Part shown: in pieces, positions 1 to 6,850 of the stretch | How the letters are laid out: each line of letters begins with the position of its first letter | Position numbering within the stretch: position 1 is the stretch's first letter | Program-made: the position numbers and the translations under genes | NCBI GenBank assembly: GCA_002900555.1 | Contig: MUGD01000069.1 | Span: 1-10,463, forward strand | Source of the DNA: Thermoplasmata archaeon M9B2D | GTDB lineage: Archaea > Thermoplasmatota > E2 > DHVEG-1 | Direction of reading: 5' to 3' | Length of the DNA: 10,463 nt | Notes under the pieces: generated by a model | What the model was told of the DNA's origin: nothing | What the model saw: the letters and a program-made list of their open reading frames with translations, nothing else | Database searches by the model: none

Positions 1-445
1 ACCATTTGCTGGGGATGGTGTGCCAAACACCGGAGGGGTATTTGGAGGTGCCTCCTCAGTCATAAAGATATACCATTGACGTGTAAAAGACCCACTACCT
101 TCAGGATCCGTCGCATTAACCCAGACCGTATACATCGTCGCATAGGTAAGACCAGAAAGAGCAAGTGATTTCGTTCCATTCGATGCATTGATTCCGCTAC
201 TCTCCTGCCCGTTACTACACTGGATAGACCAAGAGAAATCGTCTCCTTCCGAATCATGTATCGGAATACCCCATGAGAAACTTATCGGATTACCAGATGA
301 ACCATTTGCTGGGGATGGTGTGCCAAACACCGGAGGGGTATTTGGAGGTGCCTCCTCAGTCATAAAGATATACCATTGACGTGTAAAAGACCCACTACCT
401 TCAGGATCCGTCGCATTAACCCAGACCGTATACATCGTCGCATAG
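1..445. repeat. 145-bp perfect direct repeat, copies at 1-145 and 301-445
   Basis: Bases 1-145 and 301-445 are identical, and the copies are exactly 300 bases (100 codons) apart, so the reading frame is kept. The repeat covers the C-terminal half of one Ig-like unit and the first 14 residues of the next. Left of 146/446 the rest of the unit has diverged, including a 12-base length difference. The left copy may continue beyond the window. Confidence 0.95.
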
Positions 446-1770
446 CCAAGTGCCTTGGTCCCATTCGATGCATTTTCACCACTGTTTCCTTGTCCGTTAT
501 TACAGGCAATGCTCCAGTCAAAGACATCACCTTCAAGGTCGTTGATAGGGATATTCCAGGAGAGGTTAAGGGGAACATTGGCTGATCCGTTTACTGGGGC
601 AGGGATTCCAAAGAGCGGGGGGTGGTTTTCCCCGGGTGGTGCTTGTTGTTGACTGCCGATGCTGTAGAAACCACTGGGGTCTTTTTGGTTGTTATAGCTG
701 GTTTTAATCCAGCTGCGGTTCCGAGCGATTTTTGAAAGGCGAAACTCATCGAGTCGTACGTCTGTCATCGGGTAAGTTGTTCCTTCGTTTCCGAGGTAAT
801 CGTTTCCCAGGCCAAGATGCGGATAGTTATTGGGAATTGACGGCCAACCTGTTGAGAAGCCTATCTTTGTTCCATTAAGATATAGCGAAGCACATCCGTT
901 GTTGTATACAGCGGTAAGATGGAACCATGAGCCGACTGGTGTGTCACCTTTTCTGATGTAATAGGAGTGGTTCCTGATGCTAAAGTCGATACCTTGGTCA
1001 GCTGGTTGATTGTTCCGTAAATAAAGAATCCAGTCTGTGCTTGTCTGTGAGTATATGCCTTTGCAGGCGACGTAGATAAATGACGTGTTATCACGGTAGA
1101 CCCATGTTTCCACGGTTAGTGCACTTGGTGAATGAGTGATGTTATTGATCACGATTGTATCGTTGCAGTTGTACTGGCGGCTGCCATCGATTTTGCCGTT
1201 CTGTGTTGGAGTCGTTCCTATTGAGAGTCCATCGTTGTGATAGGAAGTAGAATCGTACAGGATTGATTCGGTTTCGTTGAGGTGTTGGACCATGAGATAG
1301 TTGCCATCCCAGGTTCCCGTGATGTTTTCTTGCGATGGGCAGGTAGGGTTCCCGTAATACATCCAGATTTTTGTTGTGGTCGTATTGCTTAGGTACGGGA
1401 TGTTGACCCATGCATAGAGTATGCCTATGTTGTAATATTCTATCTCATGGGCAAGTGTCGTGACATTGTCATTGTAGAGAACGAACACAAGATCATCACC
1501 CGTAGGTTGTGCATGTGCTGCCAGATCGCTATCTGTTAGCTGTATGAGAACAGGGAAGTTAAGAAGCGTTCCAGAGATCCTTGTGGTGTTCATCGTAAGA
1601 AGTTTACGGTAATTCCACTGGGGGTTCCACCAGGTATCTACTGATGTTGTATTGATAGGTGGTACAATGGTTCCTATCAGAAGGATACTAATGAGGTAGG
1701 TGACGAGTATCTTTGTTGTTACTTGTCTTTTAGCGTACATTTTGCTTTTAGTATTCTTAATAAAAGACAT
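1..1770 (-). CDS. Secreted surface protein with DUF2341, LamG and Ig-like repeats (partial, C-terminus beyond window)
   Basis: The frame is open from an ATG at 1770 to the left edge (590 codons, no stop), so the C-terminus is missing. The start is supported by a GGGAG ribosome binding site (1778-1782) seven bases upstream; an in-frame ATG at 1740 is a weaker alternative. Residues 20-37 form a hydrophobic signal/anchor segment. Residues 47-141 match DUF2341: W(N)YRK near the start, NFPVLIQL, the HEIEYY motif and a closing MYYGN. Residues ~154-372 form a LamG/concanavalin-like domain ending in the typical LDEFRLSKIARNRSWIKTSY, NNQ and SGFYSIGS motifs. Three Ig/fibronectin-like units follow, at 382-476, 477-576 and 577 onward, each opening with a PP(V/L)FG motif. 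N-X-S/T sequons are frequent, which fits an exported archaeal glycoprotein. In this family such proteins act at the cell surface in adhesion or sugar binding; the ligand here is unknown. It lies downstream of, and co-oriented with, the DUF1616 gene but has its own promoter. Confidence 0.9.
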   Translation of the reverse strand, partial: MSFIKNTKSKMYAKRQVTTKILVTYLISILLIGTIVPPINTTSVDTWWNPQWNYRKLLTMNTTRISGTLLNFPVLIQLTDSDLAAHAQPTGDDLVFVLYNDNVTTLAHEIEYYNIGILYAWVNIPYLSNTTTTKIWMYYGNPTCPSQENITGTWDGNYLMVQHLNETESILYDSTSYHNDGLSIGTTPTQNGKIDGSRQYNCNDTIVINNITHSPSALTVETWVYRDNTSFIYVACKGIYSQTSTDWILYLRNNQPADQGIDFSIRNHSYYIRKGDTPVGSWFHLTAVYNNGCASLYLNGTKIGFSTGWPSIPNNYPHLGLGNDYLGNEGTTYPMTDVRLDEFRLSKIARNRSWIKTSYNNQKDPSGFYSIGSQQQAPPGENHPPLFGIPAPVNGSANVPLNLSWNIPINDLEGDVFDWSIACNNGQGNSGENASNGTKALGYATMYTVWVNATDPEGSGSFTRQWYIFMTEEAPPNTPPVFGTPSPANGSSGNPISFSWGIPIHDSEGDDFSWSIQCSNGQESSGINASNGTKSLALSGLTYATMYTVWVNATDPEGSGSFTRQWYIFMTEEAPPNTPPVFGTPSPANG

Positions 1771-1833
1771 ACGAATTCTCCCTTTTATTCTCATTTCATT
1801 TTTTTCGGTTTCAAATTTATATTCTTTTCTAAC

Positions 1834-1841
1834 TATATAAA
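1834..1841 (-). promoter_or_regulatory. TATA box of the surface protein gene
   Basis: On the minus strand this reads TTTATATA. It lies about 67 bases before the ATG at 1770, giving a predicted start near 1810 and a short leader that contains the GGGAG site. It suggests transcription independent of the DUF1616 gene upstream. Confidence 0.5.
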
Positions 1842-1941
1842 TATTGTTGAAGGGGAAATAGATAGGTTTTTCTTATACGGAAATAGGCATTGGTTTTGCA
1901 GGGAAATATGAAACATCTCTGGAAACATTCACGGTGCTTTG

Positions 1942-2916
1942 TTATGAAACGGTGATCCAAAGATGGGTTGTCAGGTAGGCGCTTTGGAGTTTTTCGTCTG
2001 CGATTTCATGGTAATCACCAGTGGCATCATAGGGTTCCATTGGTGTGGTAAAAAGGAGAAACACGAGTTTGAAGGTGCCGGTGGTATTGATATGAAAGGT
2101 GTAATTGTACGTCCATTGAGGCTGCCAGGGGTCTGTCGTGTTCACGGGTTGATGTGGAAGGGTGCCGGTGGTAAGCGTATCGAGGTACCAGAAGTGGTGG
2201 TAGATGGTCTGGAGTTCACCGGTTTGGTTGATGGTGGTCTGGTTACTAAGCCAGATTTCGATGGAGTAGTTGACAAGGCGGTGTTCATGGTTGACGACGC
2301 CGATGAGGACAGATGCGTTCTGATTTAGGGAAAGGTTACGGGGAAATCCTTCTGCCTTGCCTGTGGGTCCAAGGAGGTAGAACTCCGTGAAGGTCTCTCC
2401 CGTTTTTGGCATGGTGATGACATAGACAAGGGAGACGATGACGATGATGATGACGGTGAGAAGGATGATGGTAAGGGCGTGGTCGATGGTGTTTCCTTCC
2501 TTTGGTAGTTGAAAGGAGAGGGTGATAGTGAATCGTTCCTCTGGCTTGGTTTTTCTCCAGCGATACATACCCAGTAGTCCGATGCAAAGGATGAAAATAA
2601 GCAGGGACGCAAGAATAGGCTCAAGTCTGATGCCCCAGGGGGTGTAATTTAGTAATAGTCCGAGAAGGGGGACGACTGCGATGGACAGCCCAAAGGAGAG
2701 CACGAGGCGTTCGAGGGTGTCGATGCCATGGTCTGTTTTCCGTGTCGGGAACAACGCAAAGACAAGGATGTACCCGGGGATGAAAAGAATGAAGGGAAGT
2801 CCCAGGAGGACTCGGAGGGGTTCCGGGGCATTTAGGAGTGTTATTGGGATGACGATGATGCTGCAAAAAAGAAGAAAGAAAAGGTCCATTGGATGGTTTT
2901 TGTAGCTGATTTTCAT
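1942..2916 (-). CDS. DUF1616 family membrane protein
   Basis: 324 aa. The N-terminal half carries the DUF1616 signature: LRVLLGLPFILFIPGY at 34-49, LFPTRK, LERLVLSFGLSIAVVPLLGL at 68-87, and LLNYTPWGIRLEPIL. Membrane segments are visible at about 11-30, 33-56, 70-90, 98-117 and 147-168. Residues 170-324 form one large domain, probably outside the cell, which opens with TEFYLLGP and holds eight N-X-S/T sequons (N194, N200, N216, N225, N230, N259, N271, N277). The molecular role of the family is not established; in archaea it is often found near cell-surface and polysaccharide genes, which fits the DUF2341/LamG neighbour 171 bases downstream. No ribosome binding site is seen before the ATG. An AATAATA stretch about 30 bases upstream (near 2946) would make the mRNA leaderless; a TATATATA box near 2975-2985 is the alternative. 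Confidence 0.88.
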   Translation of the reverse strand: MKISYKNHPMDLFFLLFCSIIVIPITLLNAPEPLRVLLGLPFILFIPGYILVFALFPTRKTDHGIDTLERLVLSFGLSIAVVPLLGLLLNYTPWGIRLEPILASLLIFILCIGLLGMYRWRKTKPEERFTITLSFQLPKEGNTIDHALTIILLTVIIIVIVSLVYVITMPKTGETFTEFYLLGPTGKAEGFPRNLSLNQNASVLIGVVNHEHRLVNYSIEIWLSNQTTINQTGELQTIYHHFWYLDTLTTGTLPHQPVNTTDPWQPQWTYNYTFHINTTGTFKLVFLLFTTPMEPYDATGDYHEIADEKLQSAYLTTHLWITVS

Positions 2917-2949
2917 GACTCAGTGAGGGATGATGAAACAGTATTATTA

Positions 2950-2969
2950 CGTTTTTTGTTGAAAAAACG
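2950..2969. promoter_or_regulatory. Perfect dyad between divergent promoters
   Basis: CGTTTTTT, a GTTG spacer, then AAAAAACG: eight base pairs of perfect dyad symmetry. It sits in the 138-base gap between the DUF1616 gene (minus) and the Thr-rich small membrane protein (plus), close to TATA-like sequences for both, so a shared operator is possible. Function is inferred from position only. Confidence 0.4.
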
Positions 2970-3004
2970 ATAAATTATATATATAGGTGGTTACATAGGA
3001 TTTC

Positions 3005-3012
3005 TGTATATA
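3005..3012 (+). promoter_or_regulatory. TATA box of the 83-aa membrane protein gene
   Basis: GTATATAT lies about 45 bases before the ATG at 3055. A start near 3035 would leave a short leader holding the GGAGG site at 3046-3050. A second TATA-like stretch (CATATAAAAA, from 3023) is too close to the ATG to leave room for that site. Confidence 0.45.
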
Positions 3013-3054
3013 TTATTTCTATCATATAAAAAGCTGGATTATCATGGAGGAACA

Positions 3055-3306
3055 ATGATTACAACTGTGACAACCACAACGACTACTACTGTTGTCACGA
3101 CGACAACGGTTTCGGTTGTTGCATCGCTTGCTCTTATCGGGACTATCACGTTGATTTTTTTCCTCATTGCAAAGATGCTACTTTCATCTCATCCGGTGGA
3201 CCGCACCCAGTTTTTATCAAACCGACTCAACATCGCGATCATTCCGTTTTTATTGATGTTTGCGTTGATTGTGATTGTAAAAATCGTCGATGTGCTTGGG
3301 TTTTAG
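3055..3306 (+). CDS. Small Thr-rich two-TM membrane protein
   Basis: 83 aa. The start is firm: GGAGG at 3046-3050 lies four bases before the ATG, behind TATA-like boxes. Thirteen of the first 20 residues are threonine, mixed with valine, and run directly into a hydrophobic segment at about 20-43. A polar loop (SSHPVDRTQFLSNRLN) and a second membrane segment (59-80, IAIIPFLLMFALIVIVKIVD) follow. I do not recognise a named family. It is divergent from the DUF1616 gene, and its stop overlaps the stop of the convergent CPBP gene by four bases. The threonine run could be an O-glycosylated extracellular tip or simply a low-complexity N-terminus; the sequence alone does not decide. Confidence 0.75.
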   Translation: MITTVTTTTTTTVVTTTTVSVVASLALIGTITLIFFLIAKMLLSSHPVDRTQFLSNRLNIAIIPFLLMFALIVIVKIVDVLGF

Positions 3307-4163
3307 ACTAGAGTCAGTGGGCAGACGATAAACAGGAAGATGTTGACCAGGGTGTGGGAGAGGCTTACACCGATGATGCTTTTAGTTGTGTGTACGACCA
3401 GTGCGTACAATCCACCGATGCAGAACACAAGCAGGACGTCAAGGGCGGAGAGGTTGCCGATGTGCATGATTGCGAAAATAAGGGTTACGAACAGCATCCC
3501 TTGCCAGGGCCCTAGGATGTCTATGGATTTTTTTTGAAGCAGTCCTCGGAAGATGAGTTCTTCCATCAGTCCTGTGGTGAAAAACAGGATAAGGATGGTG
3601 AACAGGAAGCTGTCAAACGAAACCATGTCAATAAGCGCGGGAGGTCGAAGGATGTAGTACTCGGTGATTCCCAGGGGGATTCCCAGCAGGGTGATGCCGA
3701 TCTCAAGGGGGATGTGTCTTTTACTCGGGAGACGCAGGCCACATTCCTTTACCTTGATTTTTTGTTGGTAAAGCAGAACAAAGTAGGAGAGGTAAACGGC
3801 TGTGCCGATGATGATGAACCAGTGGATGCGGGAGAAATGGGAAAGGGGCATGACCAGGCTTAGAATCCGGATGAGTGGGACAAGTGTCAGAGAAAGCAGC
3901 AGAGAGGAGAGTTTTGCTTTTTTCCGGATGAGTGTCTGCAGCAGGCTTGAGGGATGTTTTTTGTCTTTGATGGTGATAAGCTGCAGTTTGATGAACCCGA
4001 GATGGTCTTTGCTGGTGAGACCAGAGTGGATGAAGAGCAGGGAGAGGATTCCGATGTGGAAGAGGATGCCTGCCTCAGGGCTTATGAAAGCGACAGTGAT
4101 TTCTGCGGTGGTGATAAGAAGAAGGTAGAAGACAAGGTGCGCCCCATCCGGTAGTGGTTTCAT
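3303..4163 (-). CDS. CPBP-family intramembrane glutamic protease (CAAX/Abi type)
   Basis: 286 aa with about eight hydrophobic segments. All three CPBP motifs are present: EELIFR with E201, E202 and R206; FAIMH with F230 and H234; and SHTLVN with H270 and N274. These are the catalytic and metal/water-positioning residues of the Rce1/CPBP family, so the enzyme should be active. Archaeal members cleave within or near the membrane, but the substrate here is unknown. Candidates from context are the exported proteins nearby. The gene appears leaderless: a TTATAAAA box at 4189-4196 lies about 30 bases before the ATG and no ribosome binding site is seen. The stop codon overlaps that of the convergent 83-aa gene by four bases. 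Confidence 0.9.
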   Translation of the reverse strand: MKPLPDGAHLVFYLLLITTAEITVAFISPEAGILFHIGILSLLFIHSGLTSKDHLGFIKLQLITIKDKKHPSSLLQTLIRKKAKLSSLLLSLTLVPLIRILSLVMPLSHFSRIHWFIIIGTAVYLSYFVLLYQQKIKVKECGLRLPSKRHIPLEIGITLLGIPLGITEYYILRPPALIDMVSFDSFLFTILILFFTTGLMEELIFRGLLQKKSIDILGPWQGMLFVTLIFAIMHIGNLSALDVLLVFCIGGLYALVVHTTKSIIGVSLSHTLVNIFLFIVCPLTLV

Positions 4164-4177
4164 CTTGATGGGGAAAC

Positions 4178-4270
4178 TGGTATGAGGCTTATAAAAATTA
4201 CGAGAAAATCTTGGTGTCGTTGGTATGTTTATACCAGAGTTTTATTTGTGTTGATGAAAGGATAATACCA
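4178..4270. promoter_or_regulatory. Cluster of TGGTAT/ATACCA half-sites upstream of the CPBP gene
   Basis: TGGTAT occurs at 4178-4183 and 4221-4226, and its complement ATACCA at 4231-4236 and 4265-4270. The middle pair forms a perfect dyad with a four-base GTTT centre. One half-site lies between the TATA box and the start codon and the others upstream of the box, as expected for operator sites. GTAT-TTG-ATAC at about 4290-4300 is a related dyad. No regulator can be assigned. Confidence 0.35.
4189..4197 (-). promoter_or_regulatory. TATA box, leaderless promoter of the CPBP gene
   Basis: On the minus strand this reads TTTTTATAA, centred about 30 bases before the ATG at 4163. This is the spacing expected when transcription starts at or next to the start codon. 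Confidence 0.55.
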
Positions 4271-4325
4271 CCGATTTATAGTATCTGAGGTATTTGATAC
4301 ACACTTCTGATCTTGATAAGCCTCC

Positions 4326-4727
4326 TTAGATGTAGGGTAATATTGTGACCGTTGGTTGTGTCATGTCTATCGTATAAACCTCTGTATAGAAAGGAGATTG
4401 ACTCCCATGGTTATCATAGGCAAACCACCAGACCGTATGCTACCCTTCTGTAGGAATTATAATTGGTGCGATAAAGCCGGATCATTCTCCCCGGTCGATT
4501 TTTAAAAAGAAAAAAAATCCTTGGAACGTTCTACTGACAGGAATGATGTACCACGCATTATTCCCCATTGTTTCAAGAAGAATTAAACCATCGTAGTAGC
4601 CCTCTATCCAGATGAATTGTCTGGTTTTGAATTGGCCGACTCCCTGGCGATGGGAGAAGTATCATTATGAAAGAGAATACAATAAGCTGGATAGATGCCT
4701 TTTCCCACGTTGCATAACTTTTCTCAT
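4326..4727 (-). pseudogene. Decayed gene for a secreted Ig-like protein
   Basis: Starting from the ATG at 4727, one minus-strand frame reads as protein to a TAA at 4326-4328 but holds four internal stops: adjacent TAA and TGA after residue 20, a TGA after KIDRGE, and a TAG after IIPTEG. The readable parts are protein-like: QFIWIEGYYDGLILLETMGN, AWYIIPVSRTFQGFFFFLKI, and HTVWWFAYDNHGSQSPFYTE followed by VYTIDMTQPTVTI. The last part resembles archaeal Ig-like surface repeats. A signal-peptide-like stretch (FIMILLPSPG) lies in another frame next to the first stops, so a frameshift is likely there. A GGGAGG site (4734-4739) six bases before the ATG and a CTTATAAAAAAG box (4785-4796) survive, suggesting recent inactivation. 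The length fits a small exported protein of ~130 aa. Confidence 0.65.
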
Positions 4728-4819
4728 TGTTTTCCTCCCTTCAAATATGAAAATACATTTCCCGTATCTATTTAATCTATATTGCTTATAAAAAAGTGCA
4801 GGGATACATGTTAGGTAGT

Positions 4820-5056
4820 TCAACGGAGGTGCTTTCCTGTTAATGTCTTGGTGTCTGTGACACCAGGGATTGTTTTAATCTTCTGCATGATGATTTCTGC
4901 GATGCTTTCATAATCTTTTGCTTGAATTTTTGCGACGATATCATATTCCCCGGATACAGGATGGACTTCGAGAACCTCAGGTAGCTTTGAAAGGGTATTG
5001 AATACCTCATTTTCATATGCTGCGGGAACATGCAAGAGAACAAACCCTATTGTCAT
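4820..5056 (-). CDS. Stand-alone RAM domain protein (Lrp/AsnC ligand-binding domain only)
   Basis: 78 aa. I start it at the ATG at 5056, where GGAGA (5064-5068) lies seven bases upstream and the family's typical N-terminus (MTIGFVLLHVPAAYENEV) begins; the frame is open further upstream to 5218, but that part is not protein-like. The body shows the RAM fold pattern: a first strand, a helix ending in LSKLPEVLEVHPVSGEYDIV with the conserved G36-E-Y-D motif, helix YESIAEIIMQKIKTIPGV, and a last strand TDTKTLTG. There is no DNA-binding domain. Such proteins bind amino acids or other small effectors and form oligomers, sometimes with full-length Lrp proteins. A full-length Lrp-like regulator lies about 480 bases upstream on the same strand. 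TATA-like sequences at 5094-5111 serve as promoter. Confidence 0.85.
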   Translation of the reverse strand: MTIGFVLLHVPAAYENEVFNTLSKLPEVLEVHPVSGEYDIVAKIQAKDYESIAEIIMQKIKTIPGVTDTKTLTGKHLR

Positions 5057-5538
5057 TGGAATTTCTCCGATGTATTCTCTTAACACAATGTTGTTTAAAA
5101 ACATATTTATTCGAGAAGAGTCAACAGGAAAGCAAAAAATACGGAGGGGGTCATGGAGAGGCAGAGGTACACGAGCTAAATTTTTTATCAATTTTTGTAC
5201 ATATGAAAAAATTTTCAAAAAAAGAATAACACCATACGAGGGGATATGACTTATAGAAGCAAATCATCATGTTTTTCTGCTTTTTTTCCTTTACATTTCT
5301 GCTTATTCTTTAAAAAAGAAGATAACAGTAGCACTCATTGGGAGAGCGATTCGACGAAGGAAAAAACCAAGTCTTCCCCCTCTTTTTTTCCTTTTTCATT
5401 TTTTTTATCTTTAAAGAACAAGGAGTCTTCCGTTGCTGGTGTTTTATACAATGCAGAGGAATGTACTATCAACATTAGAAAATAAGGTATGAGATAACAT
5501 CATGGATAACAGAATACAGCAAAGGGTCACGTACTTCT
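5057..5538. other. Gene-poor AT-rich spacer with a T-rich imperfect duplication
   Basis: I find no convincing gene here. Two T-rich stretches on the plus strand (from 5280 and from 5382) share CTTTTTTTCCTTT and then a TCTTTAAA(A)-type palindrome, so they look like an old tandem duplication or paired T-tract terminators. The promoter of the RAM-domain gene occupies the left end. A plus-strand frame at 5246-5485 is low-complexity and judged non-coding. Confidence 0.5.
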
Positions 5539-6066
5539 TTACATAAAATCGCTAAGCTTTATTTTATCCGGACTTGGGATATAGTGTCTTTTAACAAAGC
5601 AAAGCGTTTGGATAATCTCGATATGTTGAATACATCCAGGGAACTGGCTTTTGATTGCATCGCTGAATTTCTTTGCCTCAGTAATGTCTGGGGCGATAAA
5701 GGAAACCAGCCAGTCGTAAGGCCCATGTACATAACAATTGCTCTCTATCTCCACCTGGAGATCTACAGTTAAATCTTCCAACTGCATTGCGTCTATTTTC
5801 TCGATTGTTTCTTTATCAAGTGGTTTTGCAGTTTTTTTTATAAGCATGAAGAAATGGCACATATCCTTCTCTGTTTCGTCAATAATCGCGGCGTACCCCC
5901 AGATCATTTTATTTTTTTCTAATTTGTCAATGAGTTTCAGTGTCTTTTTCCTGGAGAACCCACAGTCTTTCGCAATTTGATCTATGTTGTTATGGTAATG
6001 CTTATGAACCGCTGAAAAAATCTTTTTTTCATCGCTTAATCGCTGTTTTTTGGTACTTTTTACCAT
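5539..6066 (-). CDS. Lrp/AsnC-family HTH transcriptional regulator
   Basis: 175 aa. Residues ~10-58 are a winged helix-turn-helix: LSDEKKIFSAV, then NNIDQIAKDCGFSRKKTLKL as the recognition region, and LEKNKMIWGYAAIID, which is the typical Lrp transition into the second domain. Residues ~68-157 (HFFMLIKKT, then YDWLVSFIAPDITEAKKFSD and HIEIIQTL) match the RAM effector-binding domain. A 15-residue basic/polar tail (KIKLSDFM end) follows. The ATG at 6066 has AAGG (6073-6076) six bases upstream and a TTTTTAAAT box near 6104-6112. Targets and effector are unknown; Lrp-type regulators often control their own promoter. It is slightly longer than the usual ~150-160 aa. Confidence 0.85.
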   Translation of the reverse strand: MVKSTKKQRLSDEKKIFSAVHKHYHNNIDQIAKDCGFSRKKTLKLIDKLEKNKMIWGYAAIIDETEKDMCHFFMLIKKTAKPLDKETIEKIDAMQLEDLTVDLQVEIESNCYVHGPYDWLVSFIAPDITEAKKFSDAIKSQFPGCIQHIEIIQTLCFVKRHYIPSPDKIKLSDFM

Positions 6067-6103
6067 GATTAACCTTGATTACTGAGAATTAAAATGATAG
6101 TTC

Positions 6104-6114
6104 ATTTAAAAAGG
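6104..6114 (-). promoter_or_regulatory. TATA box of the Lrp/AsnC regulator gene
   Basis: The minus strand reads CCTTTTTAAAT, centred about 42 bases before the ATG at 6066, leaving a short leader with the AAGG site. Confidence 0.45.
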
Positions 6115-6176
6115 TTAGCTTTTAGGAACAATAGGTAGTGGTGTTGTCGCAAGACTCGCCTGGTTTTTATGCGACT

Positions 6177-6202
6177 ATAAAAAGAAGAAACACTGCTTCT
6201 TT
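6177..6202 (-). terminator. Possible terminator downstream of yjbQ
   Basis: On the minus strand AAAGAAG (complement of 6196-6202) and CTTCTTT (complement of 6181-6187) form a seven-pair stem with an eight-base loop, followed directly by further T residues (TTATAG). It lies ~100 bases after the yjbQ stop and before the regulator gene. The stem is AT-rich, so it is weak. Confidence 0.35.
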
Positions 6203-6298
6203 ACAGATAACGACCAACAAGTGGGATGGAGGGGCGATACGAGGATACGGTGGTACTCCTGTTTGTGAACTTCTCTGATTTTTCCTGGAGGAAAACGA

Positions 6299-6718
6299 TT
6301 ATTCACCTACCACGTGCACGATGATGGTTCTTCTGCGTGATTGGGTGTCAAGCTCAATAAAAACCAGTTGCTGCCACGTGCCATGGATGATTTTCTTGTT
6401 CTGAAACGGGACGGTCAGACTCGCGCCCATAAGAGTGGCTTTGACATGGCTTCGTCCGTTATCATCATGCCATGTCTGATGATGGTGATACTCTTGATTC
6501 TTTGGTGCGATCTTCTCTAAGGCTTTTGGCACATCGTGTTTTAACCCAGGCTCATATTCCATCGTCGACAGCGTCCCAGTCGAACCTGGTACAAACACGA
6601 GGCAGATGCCTTCGTTTAATCCAGAGTGTGACACCACGGTCTGTACCTCTTCTGTAATATCGATGATGTCGTTTTCTCCAACACTTGTTATGCTGATGCT
6701 CTCATGATAGACGGACAT
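6299..6718 (-). CDS. yjbQ: YjbQ family protein (UPF0047, secondary thiamine-phosphate synthase-like)
   Basis: 139 aa, the normal length for the family. I use the ATG at 6718 rather than a TTG 18 bases upstream, because a TTATAA box at 6743-6748 lies ~28 bases before it, giving a leaderless mRNA, and the conserved region starts there. Family motifs are clear: SHSGLNEG (32-38 region), GSTGTLSTMEYEPGL at 45-59, EYHHHQTWHDDNGRSHVKA at 76-94 with the conserved histidines, LMGASLTVPF, and GTWQQLVFIELD at 113-124. Members are small soluble proteins that form trimers. Some show weak thiamine-phosphate synthase activity, but the true cellular role is uncertain. No thiamine gene is seen nearby. Confidence 0.93.
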   Translation of the reverse strand: MSVYHESISITSVGENDIIDITEEVQTVVSHSGLNEGICLVFVPGSTGTLSTMEYEPGLKHDVPKALEKIAPKNQEYHHHQTWHDDNGRSHVKATLMGASLTVPFQNKKIIHGTWQQLVFIELDTQSRRRTIIVHVVGE

Positions 6719-6742
6719 GACAAGACAAATGAACAACGGTTC

Positions 6743-6749
6743 TTATAAC
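6743..6749 (-). promoter_or_regulatory. TATA box, leaderless promoter of yjbQ
   Basis: The minus strand reads GTTATAAG, centred ~28 bases before the ATG at 6718. No ribosome binding site lies between box and ATG. Confidence 0.5.
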
Positions 6750-6850
6750 AATATTGGAATGCATATGTCCCTGGTTACGACTCTATGCTCCATGACCGGT
6801 CTTTGGAGAAAACGTTTTACCGATCAAGGGACAGGACACATTTCAAGGAG

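Noticed and set aside
1..445. CRISPR array from the repeated blocks
   Set aside because: The repeats are 145 bp, in frame, 300 bases apart and encode a surface protein domain.
2325..2905. Several long frames antisense or alternate to the DUF1616 gene
   Set aside because: They are His/Pro/Ser/Arg-rich shadows of a clear family gene.
4326..4727. Stop-codon recoding (pyrrolysine, selenocysteine or TGA as Trp) instead of a pseudogene
   Set aside because: All three stop codons occur in the same frame, two are adjacent, and no recoding element is visible; mutation decay explains all four.
5057..5218. Upstream extension of the RAM-domain gene to an ATG at 5218
   Set aside because: The extra 54 residues do not resemble the family, and the ATG at 5056 has a good GGAGA site.
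5246..5485. 79-codon plus-strand frame with a GAGGGG-like site before its ATG
   Set aside because: The translation is low-complexity Phe/Ser/Lys driven by T- and A-tracts, contains an internal imperfect repeat, and matches no protein pattern.
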